A DNA stretch of 64,000 nucleotides from Pannonibacter phragmitetus DSM 14782 (GCF_000382365.1 NZ_KB908233.1:29259-93258); one strand, 5' to 3'. Counted from the first letter of the stretch, positions 37,651-45,422 are shown. Numbers and translations: made by a program. Notes: generated by a model not told the origin, from the sequence alone.

Positions 37651-38369
37651 CGGATCAGACTTCTTCCGGCCATCCTCCGGCGCGCAACCGCACGCCGCGC
37701 CCGCGCACCCGCACGGCCCGCAGCACGGGCGCTGCGGCGCAGAACGAGGATGGCAATCTCAGCCGCATTCAGGAACTGAACCGCAGCCGCCTGCTGGATG
37801 CGGCGCTGGCCGAATTCTCCCGCCTTGGCTTTTCCGGCGCAACGCTGGAAGCAATAGCGGGCGGGGCGGGCATGTCCAAGTCGAACCTGCTCTATTATTT
37901 CCGCTCCAAGACAGAGATTTACGAGGCGGTTCTGGCCTATATTCTCGAGGTCTGGCTTGCCCCCTTGCGCCGTCTTGATCCGGAGGGCGATCCGGCCTCG
38001 GAACTGACCGCCTATATCCGCCAGAAGCTGCAGATGTCCGCGGATCTGCCGGAAGCCTCGCGCCTCTTTGCCAACGAGGTGCTGCAGGGCGCCCCGCGCA
38101 TCCGCAAGGTTCTGGAGGAGGATCTGAAGGAACTGGTGCGCGAGAAGGCCGGTGTCATCCGGCACTGGATGGACAAGGGGCTGATCCGGCCCGCCGATCC
38201 GGTGCATCTCATCTTCATGATCTGGGCCATGACACAGCACTATGCCGATTTTGAAACCCAGATCCGCATGGTGACGGGCAAGTCGCTTGAGGACCCGGAG
38301 TTCCGGGAAGGGGCGGCGGAGACTGTCTGCGGGTTGGTGTTGTCTTCGCTGGGGCTGAAACCGGCCTGA
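37647..38369 (+). CDS. rutR: TetR-family pyrimidine regulator RutR (copy 2)
   Basis: 240 aa. A basic Arg/Pro-rich leader (residues 1-35) precedes the helix-turn-helix ATLEAIAGGAGMSKSNLLYYFRSKTEIY, the form found in RutR itself. The C-terminal core LFANEVLQGAPRIRKVLEEDL and FMIWAMTQHYADFETQIRMV matches RutR, and the conserved Gln-His-Tyr-Ala-Asp-Phe region is near the effector pocket. It overlaps copy 1 by 4 bp, so both are made together. It likely controls the operators at 36843-36889. Confidence 0.88.
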   Translation: MTDQTSSGHPPARNRTPRPRTRTARSTGAAAQNEDGNLSRIQELNRSRLLDAALAEFSRLGFSGATLEAIAGGAGMSKSNLLYYFRSKTEIYEAVLAYILEVWLAPLRRLDPEGDPASELTAYIRQKLQMSADLPEASRLFANEVLQGAPRIRKVLEEDLKELVREKAGVIRHWMDKGLIRPADPVHLIFMIWAMTQHYADFETQIRMVTGKSLEDPEFREGAAETVCGLVLSSLGLKPA

Positions 38370-38393
38370 AAGGGATACGGCTGAAACGCGAAA

Positions 38394-38423
38394 GGCTGCG
38401 GCGCCAGTGGCAGCGCCGCAGCC
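38394..38423 (+). terminator. Hairpin after the rutR pair
   Basis: Perfect 11-bp arms GGCTGCGGCGC (38394-38404) and GCGCCGCAGCC (38413-38423) with an 8-nt loop, 24 bp after the rutR stop. No T-run follows, so termination strength is uncertain. Confidence 0.6.
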
Positions 38424-38502
38424 CTTGCGGGAGGTCAGATGTCTTGAGAGACCGCAGGGAGCGTCAGGGCGGGGATCTCCTGACGGGGTGGGCGGTCAAG
38501 GC

Positions 38503-38760
38503 TCAGCCCTTCTTCTTGTGAAGCGCGTTGCCCGAGGCACTGGAAGCTGTGCCGCTGCTTGCGGACTTCTGCTGTGTCTTGCCCGTCTGGGCGGCTGCGG
38601 CCGGTTTGGTGGCCGAAGTCTTCGTCAGCAGCTGCGTCTGGTGCTGTGCAGATGCTCCGGTGTCCGCCCGCTTCATCGTGGTGGCTGCGAATGCGCCGCC
38701 TGCCATGGTGGCAAGGAAGGACGCGGCAAGGACCGGGGCAATCATCTTCTGCAGTTTCAT
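38503..38760 (-). CDS. Small secreted low-complexity protein
   Basis: 85 aa with an N-terminal signal peptide MKLQKMIAPVLAASFLATMA ending GGAFA, so export is expected. The mature part of about 60 residues is rich in Ala, Thr, Ser, Gln and Lys (TSATKPAAAAQTGKTQQKSASSG) and ends in the basic HKKKG. No domain or catalytic motif can be seen and no family is recognised. The ATG at 38760 has a plausible upstream GGAG. It is transcribed convergently to rutR and divergently from arfB. Low-complexity content means the reading frame should be treated cautiously, but the clear signal peptide supports it. Confidence 0.6.
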   Translation of the reverse strand: MKLQKMIAPVLAASFLATMAGGAFAATTMKRADTGASAQHQTQLLTKTSATKPAAAAQTGKTQQKSASSGTASSASGNALHKKKG

Positions 38761-38991
38761 TTCACCAACTCCTGGGTTATCAGGCCATAAGGACCTGCAG
38801 GAAGCATCCGCCTTGCCCGGAGCGGCGCGTGGAGCGCTGTGGGGGAGGGCTTGGCTGGCCGCTCCGGAAGGCAAGATCAGAATCCGCCTTTCCGGGCATT
38901 CTGCCAAGCCATTGTTTTGTTAAATCTTTTTAAGATGGATGCGCGCAATTCCGCCGTAATGCAGGCGGACGGGAGTAAAGGAGGCGGGACT

Positions 38992-39444
38992 ATGGCGGAA
39001 GAGGACGGCATGCCGCCGCGCGGCCGCATTCCCGTGACCGGGCGGCTCTTCATCGAGGAAGCGGACCTGCGCGAGGATTTCATCCGCGCCTCCGGCCCGG
39101 GCGGGCAGAACGTCAACAAGGTTTCGACGGCCGTGCAGCTGCGTTTCGATCTTGCCGGCAACACCAGCCTGCCGGAGGATGTGAAGGCACGCGCCGCGGA
39201 ACTCGCAGGCAGCCGGCTGACGCGCAGCGGCGAAATCATCATTCAGGCCGACCGCTTCCGCACCCAGCAGATGAACCGGGACGATGCGCTGGCCCGGCTG
39301 ATTGAGTTGCTGGCGCGCGCTGCCCACCGCGACAAGCCCCGCAAGGCGACCCGGCCGACGCTCGCCTCCAAACGCCGCCGCGTCGAAGGCAAGAAGCACC
39401 GCGGCAGCATCAAGAAGATGCGCGGCAGCGGGCCGGTGGAATAG
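38992..39444 (+). CDS. arfB: Alternative ribosome-rescue factor ArfB (YaeJ)
   Basis: 150 aa peptidyl-tRNA hydrolase that releases peptides from stalled ribosomes. It carries the class-I release-factor GGQ motif in ASGPGGQNVNKVSTAV (residues about 36-45). The basic C-terminal tail (KRRRVEGKKHRGSIKKMR) inserts in the empty mRNA channel. The ATG at 38992 follows AAAGGAGGCGGG; upstream in-frame codons are not needed. The length is typical. A strong bidirectional hairpin follows. Confidence 0.95.
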   Translation: MAEEDGMPPRGRIPVTGRLFIEEADLREDFIRASGPGGQNVNKVSTAVQLRFDLAGNTSLPEDVKARAAELAGSRLTRSGEIIIQADRFRTQQMNRDDALARLIELLARAAHRDKPRKATRPTLASKRRRVEGKKHRGSIKKMRGSGPVE

Positions 39445-39465
39445 GGGATGGGCTATAGGCTGCGG

Positions 39466-39505
39466 TTCTATAACTCATGAAGGGCGCTGTTTGTGAGTTA
39501 TAGAA
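39466..39505. terminator. Bidirectional hairpin between arfB and the GNAT toxin
   Basis: Perfect 12-bp AT-rich arms TTCTATAACTCA (39466-39477) and TGAGTTATAGAA (39494-39505) with a 16-nt loop. The toxin TAA lies inside the right arm. The arms are AT-rich unlike the surrounding DNA and lack a T-run, so they may instead mark an insertion boundary. Confidence 0.5.
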
Positions 39506-40025
39506 GGTTCTTGGTCTTGAGGTCTGAAGCAAATGTTGCCAAGGGAATGACCAGCGTCAATGGGCTGTCCTGCAACGGTTCCGCGCCAAAAGCCTGGTAC
39601 CATGCAGCGGCGCGATCTGACTTGGCGTCGATTACGAGCAACAGACCGCCGTCGGCATTGGCCAGCCGCAGGCATCTAAGGGCTGCTGCTGCCAGCAACT
39701 GGCCGCCAAGGCCCTTTCCTGCCACGGAAACATCGACGGCCAGCCGGGCAAGCCGGAAACCAGGCACTTCATGCCGGGCAAGCCGCCGTGTCATGTGAGA
39801 AGGAACTTCTGCATATTCGACGCTGGCAGGCGCAAGCGTATAGAAGCCAAGAACACGGTTAGGCTGCGCATCGGAGATCGCGCAGAAGGTCTTGGAGGCA
39901 TTCATCTCATGGCTTTGGCGTGCATAACGCCGCAGGAAGACATTGAGGTCTGCATCGCCGCAATCAAAGGCGTCGCGGTCATGAGCCTTCGCCACAGGCT
40001 CCTCATGCCAGCCGGGCAGGTTCAC
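39498..40025 (-). CDS. GNAT-type toxin of a DUF1778/GNAT toxin-antitoxin pair (TacT-like)
   Basis: 175 aa acetyltransferase. The N-terminal EPVAKAHDRDAFDCGDADLNVFLRRYARQ is the conserved start of TacT/AtaT-like toxins (F-x-C-G-x-x-x-L-N-x-F-L). The acetyl-CoA loop is VAGKGLGGQLL and the C-terminal block AAAWYQAFGAEPL contains the conserved Tyr. Such toxins acetylate aminoacyl-tRNA. The start overlaps the antitoxin stop by 4 bp. The stop is inside the hairpin arm. Activity has not been shown. Confidence 0.88.
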   Translation of the reverse strand: MNLPGWHEEPVAKAHDRDAFDCGDADLNVFLRRYARQSHEMNASKTFCAISDAQPNRVLGFYTLAPASVEYAEVPSHMTRRLARHEVPGFRLARLAVDVSVAGKGLGGQLLAAAALRCLRLANADGGLLLVIDAKSDRAAAWYQAFGAEPLQDSPLTLVIPLATFASDLKTKNLL

Positions 40026-40300
40026 AATGATTCAGGCAGAGCGCGGATGGCCGCCGCAAGACGGTCATTTGCCTTGGGCGGATTTTCAAGAAGCGTCATG
40101 ATCCTTGTGAAATCGCGGCTGGAGGCCTTGAGGGATTCAGCCTCCTCGATCACGGCTTCAGCTTCACGCAGAGCCGTCTGGGTGACGAAGCTGGTAAGAT
40201 CCGTGTGCTTCAGGGCTGCCGCACGGACAAGCTTCGCCTTCACCTCCGCCGGGATGCGGAGGTTCATGCGTTCATTGTCTTCAACAGCGGCCCGGGGCAT
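40022..40300 (-). CDS. DUF1778 ribbon-helix-helix antitoxin (TacA-like)
   Basis: About 92 aa. The N-terminal NERMNLRIPAEVKAKLVRAAALKHTDLTSFVTQTALREAEAVI is a ribbon-helix-helix DNA-binding domain of the DUF1778 family. The C-terminal tail (SSRDFTRIMTLLENPPKANDRL) is the toxin-neutralising part, with the typical LLENPP motif. ACGGAG sits directly at the upstream ATG 40309, so 40300 (spacing 9) is the more likely start. It should repress its own promoter and bind the GNAT toxin encoded downstream. Confidence 0.88.
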   Translation of the reverse strand: MPRAAVEDNERMNLRIPAEVKAKLVRAAALKHTDLTSFVTQTALREAEAVIEEAESLKASSRDFTRIMTLLENPPKANDRLAAAIRALPESL

Positions 40301-40325
40301 CGCACTCATCTCCGTGTGTTTTCAA

Positions 40326-40354
40326 AGAGTACAGAAAAAGAGTTCTGCCGTCAA
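40326..40354 (-). promoter_or_regulatory. Candidate promoter of the DUF1778/GNAT operon
   Basis: On the minus strand TTGACG (40354-40349), a 17-bp spacer and TACTCT (40331-40326) resemble a sigma70 promoter. The sequence ACTCTTT occurs twice within it, a possible binding site for the ribbon-helix-helix antitoxin. Confidence 0.5.
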
Positions 40355-40356
40355 AC

Positions 40357-40953
40357 TCACGCCTCCTGAGGCTTTGGCAGGCGGAAGTTCCAGGCGATCA
40401 GCAGGTTCATGATCAGCGCGCCCATGAGCGACCAGACCAGCTTGTCCGGTGCGATGACGAAGAGCGCGCCGGTAAAGATCAACACATCCAGCGCCATCTG
40501 CACCCAGCCAGCCGGGATGCCGCGCGTTTCCTGCAGATAGAGGCCGAGAATGCCGATCCCGCCGGCGCTCGCCTTGTGGCGGAACAGGGCAATGAGGCCG
40601 ATGGAGCAACAGCAGCCGGCAAGAACGCCCGCCAGCGGCACGGGCAGCTGATGGAAGGTGATCAGCTCGCCCAGCAGCGGCGACAGCAGCGAGATACCTG
40701 CAACGGATATCAGCGTGCGCAAGGTGAAACCTGCCCCGCGCCGCCGCCAGGCCAGCACATAAAAGGGCAGGTTGACGCAGAAGAACACCAGACCGAAGGG
40801 CAGGGGTGTTGCCATGGAGACAAGAACCGAAAGGCCCGCCAGTTGCCCCGTCACCAGCCCGGCCGCCTTGAGGAAGACGACACCAAGGCTGGTCATGATG
40901 ATGCCGAAGGCCAGGCCTTGCACGTCATCGAAAATGTCTTTGGCTCTGGACAT
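40357..40953 (-). CDS. YitT family membrane protein
   Basis: 198 aa with about five or six transmembrane helices (residues about 15-35, 42-60, 70-88, 105-125, 145-165 and 170-190). The sequences FGIIMTSLGVVFLKAAGLVTGQLAGLS and RHKASAGGIGILGLYLQETRG are diagnostic for the YitT/DUF161 integral membrane family, which is of unknown transport function. The ATG at 40953 is used; a longer frame to 41193 overlaps the oxidoreductase gene. It is 20 bp after the FAD oxidoreductase stop on the same strand and may be in its operon. Confidence 0.8.
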   Translation of the reverse strand: MSRAKDIFDDVQGLAFGIIMTSLGVVFLKAAGLVTGQLAGLSVLVSMATPLPFGLVFFCVNLPFYVLAWRRRGAGFTLRTLISVAGISLLSPLLGELITFHQLPVPLAGVLAGCCCSIGLIALFRHKASAGGIGILGLYLQETRGIPAGWVQMALDVLIFTGALFVIAPDKLVWSLMGALIMNLLIAWNFRLPKPQEA

Positions 40954-40973
40954 GGCCGTAGGGCTCCGAAGGA

Positions 40974-42224
40974 TCAGGACAGCTGGCTGGCCGGGGAAAG
41001 GGCATGGGGCAAAGTGCCGGGGGCATCCTGCTTCAGCTCCCCGTCCAGCACACCGGCGAGGATATCCGCCGTGACCGGGCCCAATGTAAACCCCTGATGG
41101 CCATGGCCGAAATTCACCCACAGGCCTGTTTCGCGCGGCACCGGGCCCACCATGGGCAGCATGCCGGGCAGGCAGGGGCGGGTGCCGGACCATTGCGGCT
41201 CCTCGATGCGCGGACCCAGTTCGATCAGCCCGCCAACGCTGGCCTCGGCCCGGCGCAGCTGGCGCGGGTCAGCCTTCGCACCATGGGCCACAAGTGCCGC
41301 TCCCGAAGAAAGGCGCAAGCCCTTGCGCATGCCCGCCACAACGATGCCGTTCGCGGCATCCAGGAAGGGGCGGCGCGGCATCTGCGGAGCCTGAAAATGG
41401 GCGTGATAGCCGCGCTTCAGCACCATCGGCACAGTGATTCCGAAGCGCGCCAGCAGCTGCCCGGTCCAGGGGCCAAGGCAGAGCACCACGGTTTGCGCAC
41501 TGACCGGCCCCTCCGCGCCCGCCACCTGCCAGCCCGAGGAGGTCCGCCGCAGCGTCGCGGCATCAGCGGCGGCGATTGTGCCGCCACGGCTTTCAAAGAG
41601 CGCGGCATAGGCCTTGGTGAGGCCGCCGGGATCGGAACAGCTACAGCTGCCCGTGTAGTGAATGACGCCTGCGGGAGCTTGTAGCAGCACAGGCTCCTCG
41701 CGCATCCAAGCCGCACCGGCCACAGCACGGAATGGCACGCCATAGGCTTCCAGCAACCGCCGGGCCTCACTTGCGGCAACTTCAAAGGCCTTCGGATCAC
41801 GATGCAGAATGGCCAGCCCCTCCCGCGCAATCAGGTTGCCACTGCTGGAGGCCTCTATCAGCGGCTCATGAGCGGCGCAGGCCTTTGCCGTCAGCTGGCT
41901 GTAAACGGCTGAGACAGCCCGGTGCCGGGCCGGGGCCGAGGCCCGGAAATAGCGCCAGAGGGCAGGGGCCATTGCGGCAATACCAGCCGGGGACCAGACA
42001 ACATCATTGCTGGCCCCAAGCGCGTAGCGCAGCAGCGTCAGAGGATCTCGCGGCATGGCATAGGGCTCTGCGGCCTCAGCCTGAATGACACCGGCATTGC
42101 CGTAGCTGGTTTCTTCTCCCGGCGCTCTCCGGTCCGCAAGGACCACACGGTGCCCGCGCCCCTGCAGCGCCAGCGCGGTTGAAACGCCAACCATACCGGC
42201 GCCTAGCACGATAATGTCCTGCAT
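40974..42224 (-). CDS. FAD-dependent oxidoreductase, D-amino-acid dehydrogenase (DadA) type
   Basis: 416 aa. The N-terminal VLGAGMVGVSTALALQGRGHRVVLAD is the dinucleotide-binding motif. ETSYGNAGVIQAEAAEPYAMP matches the DadA signature (E-T-S-x-x-N-A-G), and NFGHGHQGFTLGPVTADILAGVL is the C-terminal FAD-binding block. It should oxidise a D-amino acid or N-substituted glycine to an imino acid. The ATG at 42224 is standard. RidA lies 101 bp upstream; RidA hydrolyses the imines such enzymes release. Confidence 0.88.
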   Translation of the reverse strand: MQDIIVLGAGMVGVSTALALQGRGHRVVLADRRAPGEETSYGNAGVIQAEAAEPYAMPRDPLTLLRYALGASNDVVWSPAGIAAMAPALWRYFRASAPARHRAVSAVYSQLTAKACAAHEPLIEASSSGNLIAREGLAILHRDPKAFEVAASEARRLLEAYGVPFRAVAGAAWMREEPVLLQAPAGVIHYTGSCSCSDPGGLTKAYAALFESRGGTIAAADAATLRRTSSGWQVAGAEGPVSAQTVVLCLGPWTGQLLARFGITVPMVLKRGYHAHFQAPQMPRRPFLDAANGIVVAGMRKGLRLSSGAALVAHGAKADPRQLRRAEASVGGLIELGPRIEEPQWSGTRPCLPGMLPMVGPVPRETGLWVNFGHGHQGFTLGPVTADILAGVLDGELKQDAPGTLPHALSPASQLS

Positions 42225-42284
42225 TGATGAGGTTCCTTGAGAGCGGAAAGTCAAGGCCACGGGGACCGGCCAGTCAACCGCGCT

Positions 42285-42305
42285 GTCCCGGCCTTGAGCC
42301 GGGAC
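42285..42305. repeat. Single REP palindrome
   Basis: GTCCCGGC and GCCGGGAC around a 5-nt loop CTTGA: one copy of the same palindrome that bounds units 1-3 at 31-32 kb. It lies in the 101-bp gap between ridA and the FAD oxidoreductase gene. Confidence 0.75.
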
Positions 42306-42325
42306 GGCGCAGAGATTGTTTGTCT

Positions 42326-42670
42326 TCACGCCTGCGCGATGACGGTGATTTCCAGCTTTGCATCAATCATCAGCCCGGACTGGACCGTGGTGCGAACGGG
42401 CAGGGGGTCGGAGAAGAATTCCGCATAGGCCGCGTTGAAGGCGGCGAAGTCCTTGGGATCCGTCAGATAGCAGGTGCAGGAGACCACATGGGCCATGGTC
42501 AGGCCCTCGCCTTCCAGCGTCGCCTTGATGCGCGACAGGCAGTTGCGGGTTTGCGCTTCGATTCCTTCAGGAATGGAGCCATCGGCAGCAAAGCCGAGTT
42601 CACCGGCCAGATAGACGGTGGAGCCGGCGCGACGGACCTTGGAGAAGGGGAGTTTGGCTGGGGCGGTCAT
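42326..42670 (-). CDS. RidA family reactive-intermediate/imine deaminase
   Basis: 114 aa of the YjgF/YER057c/UK114 family. The conserved Arg is in PVRTTVQ, which salt-bridges the substrate carboxylate, and AGELGFAADGSIPEGIEAQTRNCLSRI is the family's middle block. RidA hydrolyses enamine/imine products of amino-acid oxidation. The 3-bp gap to the upstream TetR and proximity to a DadA-like dehydrogenase suggest that it processes the imine made by that enzyme. No signal peptide. Confidence 0.9.
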   Translation of the reverse strand: MTAPAKLPFSKVRRAGSTVYLAGELGFAADGSIPEGIEAQTRNCLSRIKATLEGEGLTMAHVVSCTCYLTDPKDFAAFNAAYAEFFSDPLPVRTTVQSGLMIDAKLEITVIAQA

Positions 42671-42673
42671 GGT

Positions 42674-43435
42674 TCAGTCCTCTGTCTGGGTGGAAGAACA
42701 TTTGCGGCTTTCCGCAAGCGCGGACAGGCCATTGATCAGCAGATCAAGCAGGAACTCATAGCTGGCGCCGTAGGGCACTTGCGTCCCGTTCTGCCAGCGC
42801 AGCACGAAGATGCGGTTGGCAATGTCCGGCAGGGCTGCATGGGTCAGCGGGTAGAGGGCCGGGTCAATGGCGGCCACCTGCTGCTGGAAATGGCTCTCCC
42901 AGCCGCTGCTGTCACCTTGCGGGCCGGGCGCAAGTTCCATGGTGACGAAGCCGCCAAGCCCGCCGATCAGCGCATTGAAGGCATGGGTCAGGTCATTGCC
43001 GCGAAACCCGCCATCGCGCAGGGCTGCCAGCACGGTTTCCACCCAGCCGAGATTGGCAACGCCGTTCGACTGCATTTCCGCACCCAGCAGCGGCGCGAGG
43101 TTGGGGTGTTCATGCACCAGCGCCCGGTAGCCGAGAAACACCTGCCGCAGCCGCAGGCGCCAGTCCGCCGAGCGGTCAAAACCGGCGGGCAGCGCGCTGG
43201 TGATCGCGCCGGAAATGGCGGCAAACAGGTCTTCCTTGGTGCCGCCCACGTGCCAGTAAATGACATTGGGCGAGACCTGCAGCGCTCTTGCCAGCTCGCG
43301 CAGGGAAAAACCGGCAAGGCCCTTCTCGTCGATCTGCGCAATCGCAGCCGCCACGATCTGCTCCCGCGTCAGGCCAACGGACGCGGCCCGCCCGCGTGGC
43401 GGCTTTGCAGGTTTGAGGCCGTCTTCTGCCACCAT
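42674..43435 (-). CDS. TetR-family regulator in amidase cluster
   Basis: 253 aa. The helix-turn-helix is FSLRELARALQVSPNVIYWHVGGTKEDLF (residues about 44-72). The C-terminal half is of the TetR_C type with hydrophobic core residues (HAFNALIGGLGGFVTMEL). The effector is unknown. It lies 7 bp downstream of the amidase and 3 bp upstream of ridA, so it is inside the operon it most likely controls. A 16-bp near-palindrome at 44982-44997, upstream of the amidase, is the best candidate operator. Confidence 0.88.
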   Translation of the reverse strand: MVAEDGLKPAKPPRGRAASVGLTREQIVAAAIAQIDEKGLAGFSLRELARALQVSPNVIYWHVGGTKEDLFAAISGAITSALPAGFDRSADWRLRLRQVFLGYRALVHEHPNLAPLLGAEMQSNGVANLGWVETVLAALRDGGFRGNDLTHAFNALIGGLGGFVTMELAPGPQGDSSGWESHFQQQVAAIDPALYPLTHAALPDIANRIFVLRWQNGTQVPYGASYEFLLDLLINGLSALAESRKCSSTQTED

Positions 43436-43442
43436 CTTTCCC

Positions 43443-44963
43443 TCAAAGGCTCAGGAAGCCATCGGCCTGAGACAGGCTGGGGGCGGCCTTGAGCGCCTCG
43501 AGGTCCGGCCCGTGCAGAGCAAGATCAGGGATGCCCGCGATGACAGCTTCCAGCTCTGCCGCAACAGTCAGAACGCCAAGGTCATCATGGCGCTTGCCGG
43601 CGATCTGCAGGCCGAAGGGCATGCCGTTGCCATCAAATCCGCAAGGAATGGTGATGGAGGGATGGCCTGCAATGGTCGAGGCATAGGCCATGGCGAGCCA
43701 ATGGTAGTAGCTGAGCGTCGGCTTGCCATCGATCTCAGTGGGATAAAGCTCATGCCAGTCACGCGGGCTGATGCAGACGGCGGGGGAAATCAGCACGTCC
43801 CAATCATCGAAGAAGGCCTGCCAGCGCTGGTAATAGACACCCTGCTGTGTCAGCGCGCCCGCCACATCCTCACCGCTGAAGGACCGGCCTTCGCGGACGT
43901 TCTCCGTGACATTGGGACCGACAAGGGCCGGAAATTCATCCACCCGCTTGCCGTGGGTGCTGACGAAGAGCACACCGCGCAGGACGGAGAAGATCCGGTC
44001 CGCATTTGCGCAGTCCGGCGTTGCCTCATCCGCCGTGCCAAAGAAGGGCAGGAGGGTTTTCACCGCCTTGCGGAAATGATCACGCACCAGCCCCTCGACC
44101 GGCGCAAAGCCGTAATCTTCGGTGATGGCCACCTTCAGGCTGGACAGATCGCGCCGGGGCAGGGCGGCGAAACTCTGCGCATCCCAGAGAGTGCGGCCGT
44201 TGATGACCGTGGTGTAGGGGTCCTTGCGGTCAGCGCGGGCGAGAACAGACAGCATCAGCCCCGCATCGGCCACAGACCGCGCCATGGGACCGGAGGTGGA
44301 CATGGGGATGAGGCCAATGGCCCGCGTGTCACCCGGCACCACGCCGGGGCTGGGGCGGAAGCCAACAACGCCGCAGAAGGCTGCCGGATTGCGTAAGGAG
44401 CCACCCGTGTCCGAGCCCGTCGCCAGCGGCGCATATCCGCAGGCGAGCGCAACGGCGGAACCGCCGGACGAGCCGGCGCAGCTGCGGGTCACGTCATGCG
44501 GATTGGCGGTGACGCCATAGACCCGGTTGCGGGTGTTGCCGCCTGCGCTCCATTCCGGATTGTTGGTCTTGCCCAGCGGAATTGCGCCCGCCGACCGCAT
44601 GGCCGCGACAATGGCGTCATCCTTCGTTGCGATGTTTCCGGCAAAGAGTTCGGAGCCGAAGGTGGTCGGCAGACCTTTGACGTCGATCATGTCCTTGACG
44701 CCAAAGGGCAGGCCATGCAGCGGACCAAGCACATCGCCCCGCGACAGCGCGTCATCGGCGGCCTTCGCGTCCTTCAGCAGAGCATCAAAATCACGGGCAA
44801 CCAGCGCATTGACCGCATGGTCCACCGCTTCCACCCGGCTGATGCAGGCCTGTGCGAGCTCTACCGCTGACAATTGCCGCCGCACCATCATCTGCCGCGC
44901 CTCAAGGGCTCCAAGATCAGCGGGGTCCGTGGCTTGAGAAGGGGGGCGGGCGGCTGCAGACAT
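43443..44963 (-). CDS. Amidase (amidase signature family)
   Basis: 506 aa serine amidase. The catalytic triad Ser-cisSer-Lys is visible: Lys in GPLHGLPFGVKDMID, the cis-Ser in the AGSSGGSAVALA loop and the nucleophile Ser in GSDTGGSLRNPAAFCG. The ATG at 44963 (MSAAARPPS) has GGAG eight bases upstream; an upstream ATG at 44996 has none. Substrate class (aryl, acyl or peptide amide) is not determined by sequence. It heads the amidase-TetR-ridA run and perhaps the downstream FAD oxidoreductase and YitT genes. Confidence 0.9.
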   Translation of the reverse strand: MSAAARPPSQATDPADLGALEARQMMVRRQLSAVELAQACISRVEAVDHAVNALVARDFDALLKDAKAADDALSRGDVLGPLHGLPFGVKDMIDVKGLPTTFGSELFAGNIATKDDAIVAAMRSAGAIPLGKTNNPEWSAGGNTRNRVYGVTANPHDVTRSCAGSSGGSAVALACGYAPLATGSDTGGSLRNPAAFCGVVGFRPSPGVVPGDTRAIGLIPMSTSGPMARSVADAGLMLSVLARADRKDPYTTVINGRTLWDAQSFAALPRRDLSSLKVAITEDYGFAPVEGLVRDHFRKAVKTLLPFFGTADEATPDCANADRIFSVLRGVLFVSTHGKRVDEFPALVGPNVTENVREGRSFSGEDVAGALTQQGVYYQRWQAFFDDWDVLISPAVCISPRDWHELYPTEIDGKPTLSYYHWLAMAYASTIAGHPSITIPCGFDGNGMPFGLQIAGKRHDDLGVLTVAAELEAVIAGIPDLALHGPDLEALKAAPSLSQADGFLSL

Positions 44964-44981
44964 CGGCAAGGCTCCAGCGGA

Positions 44982-44997
44982 AGTGGCATATGTCACT
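44982..44997. promoter_or_regulatory. Candidate TetR operator upstream of the amidase
   Basis: AGTGGCATATGTCACT is a 16-bp palindrome with a single mismatched pair, 19 bp upstream of the amidase ATG. It is placed where a repressor would block transcription. 45000-45422 contains no gene, only REP elements. Confidence 0.5.
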
Positions 44998-45214
44998 ATC
45001 GGTAGCGCACAATTGCACGATGTTCAATTGGTTTGAGGGGGGAGGCAAGTTCTGTGCGGCACTGGCGCCAGATCGGAACTTGTCTGCAGGAATGCTGCTG
45101 AACGCAGGGTAGAATCAGGATTGAATCTGAGTCACCGGTTCATTCTCTCCGCTGCGCTGCCGTGACGATGGAGACCGTAATTGAGTTGAGCAGCGGGTTA
45201 ATCCAGGTTGAGCG

Positions 45215-45349
45215 CCCCTTACAGGTCCCGGCTCAGGGGCCGGGACGGCACGGTGTGCTGCGCAACATCCGTGCCAACAGCCCGGCCTCCTGCTCCTTGC
45301 CTGCCACCACTTCGCACCGCCCCGGCCTTGTGCTGGGGCCTGTAAGGGG
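45215..45349. repeat. Palindromic pair, unit 4 (inverted arrangement)
   Basis: Elements 45221-45246 and 45319-45343 resemble the right and left elements of units 1-3, here in right-left order. Their outer arms CCCCTTACAGG (45215-45225) and CCTGTAAGGGG (45339-45349) are perfect. The 72-bp spacer is not coding. Confidence 0.7.
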
Positions 45350-45367
45350 AGCACATGCGCTTGCCAT

Positions 45368-45393
45368 GTCATCCCCGCCTTCGCGAGGATGAC
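45368..45393. repeat. Short REP palindrome
   Basis: GTCATCC (45368-45374) pairs with GGATGAC (45387-45393) around a 12-nt loop. It is the second REP type (GTCATCC-x-GGATGAC) in the window and lies just downstream of the DUF3237 stop, so it may terminate that operon. Confidence 0.65.
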
Positions 45394-45422
45394 AAAGCGG
45401 GAGGCTGGGGGAAAAAGGGGCC

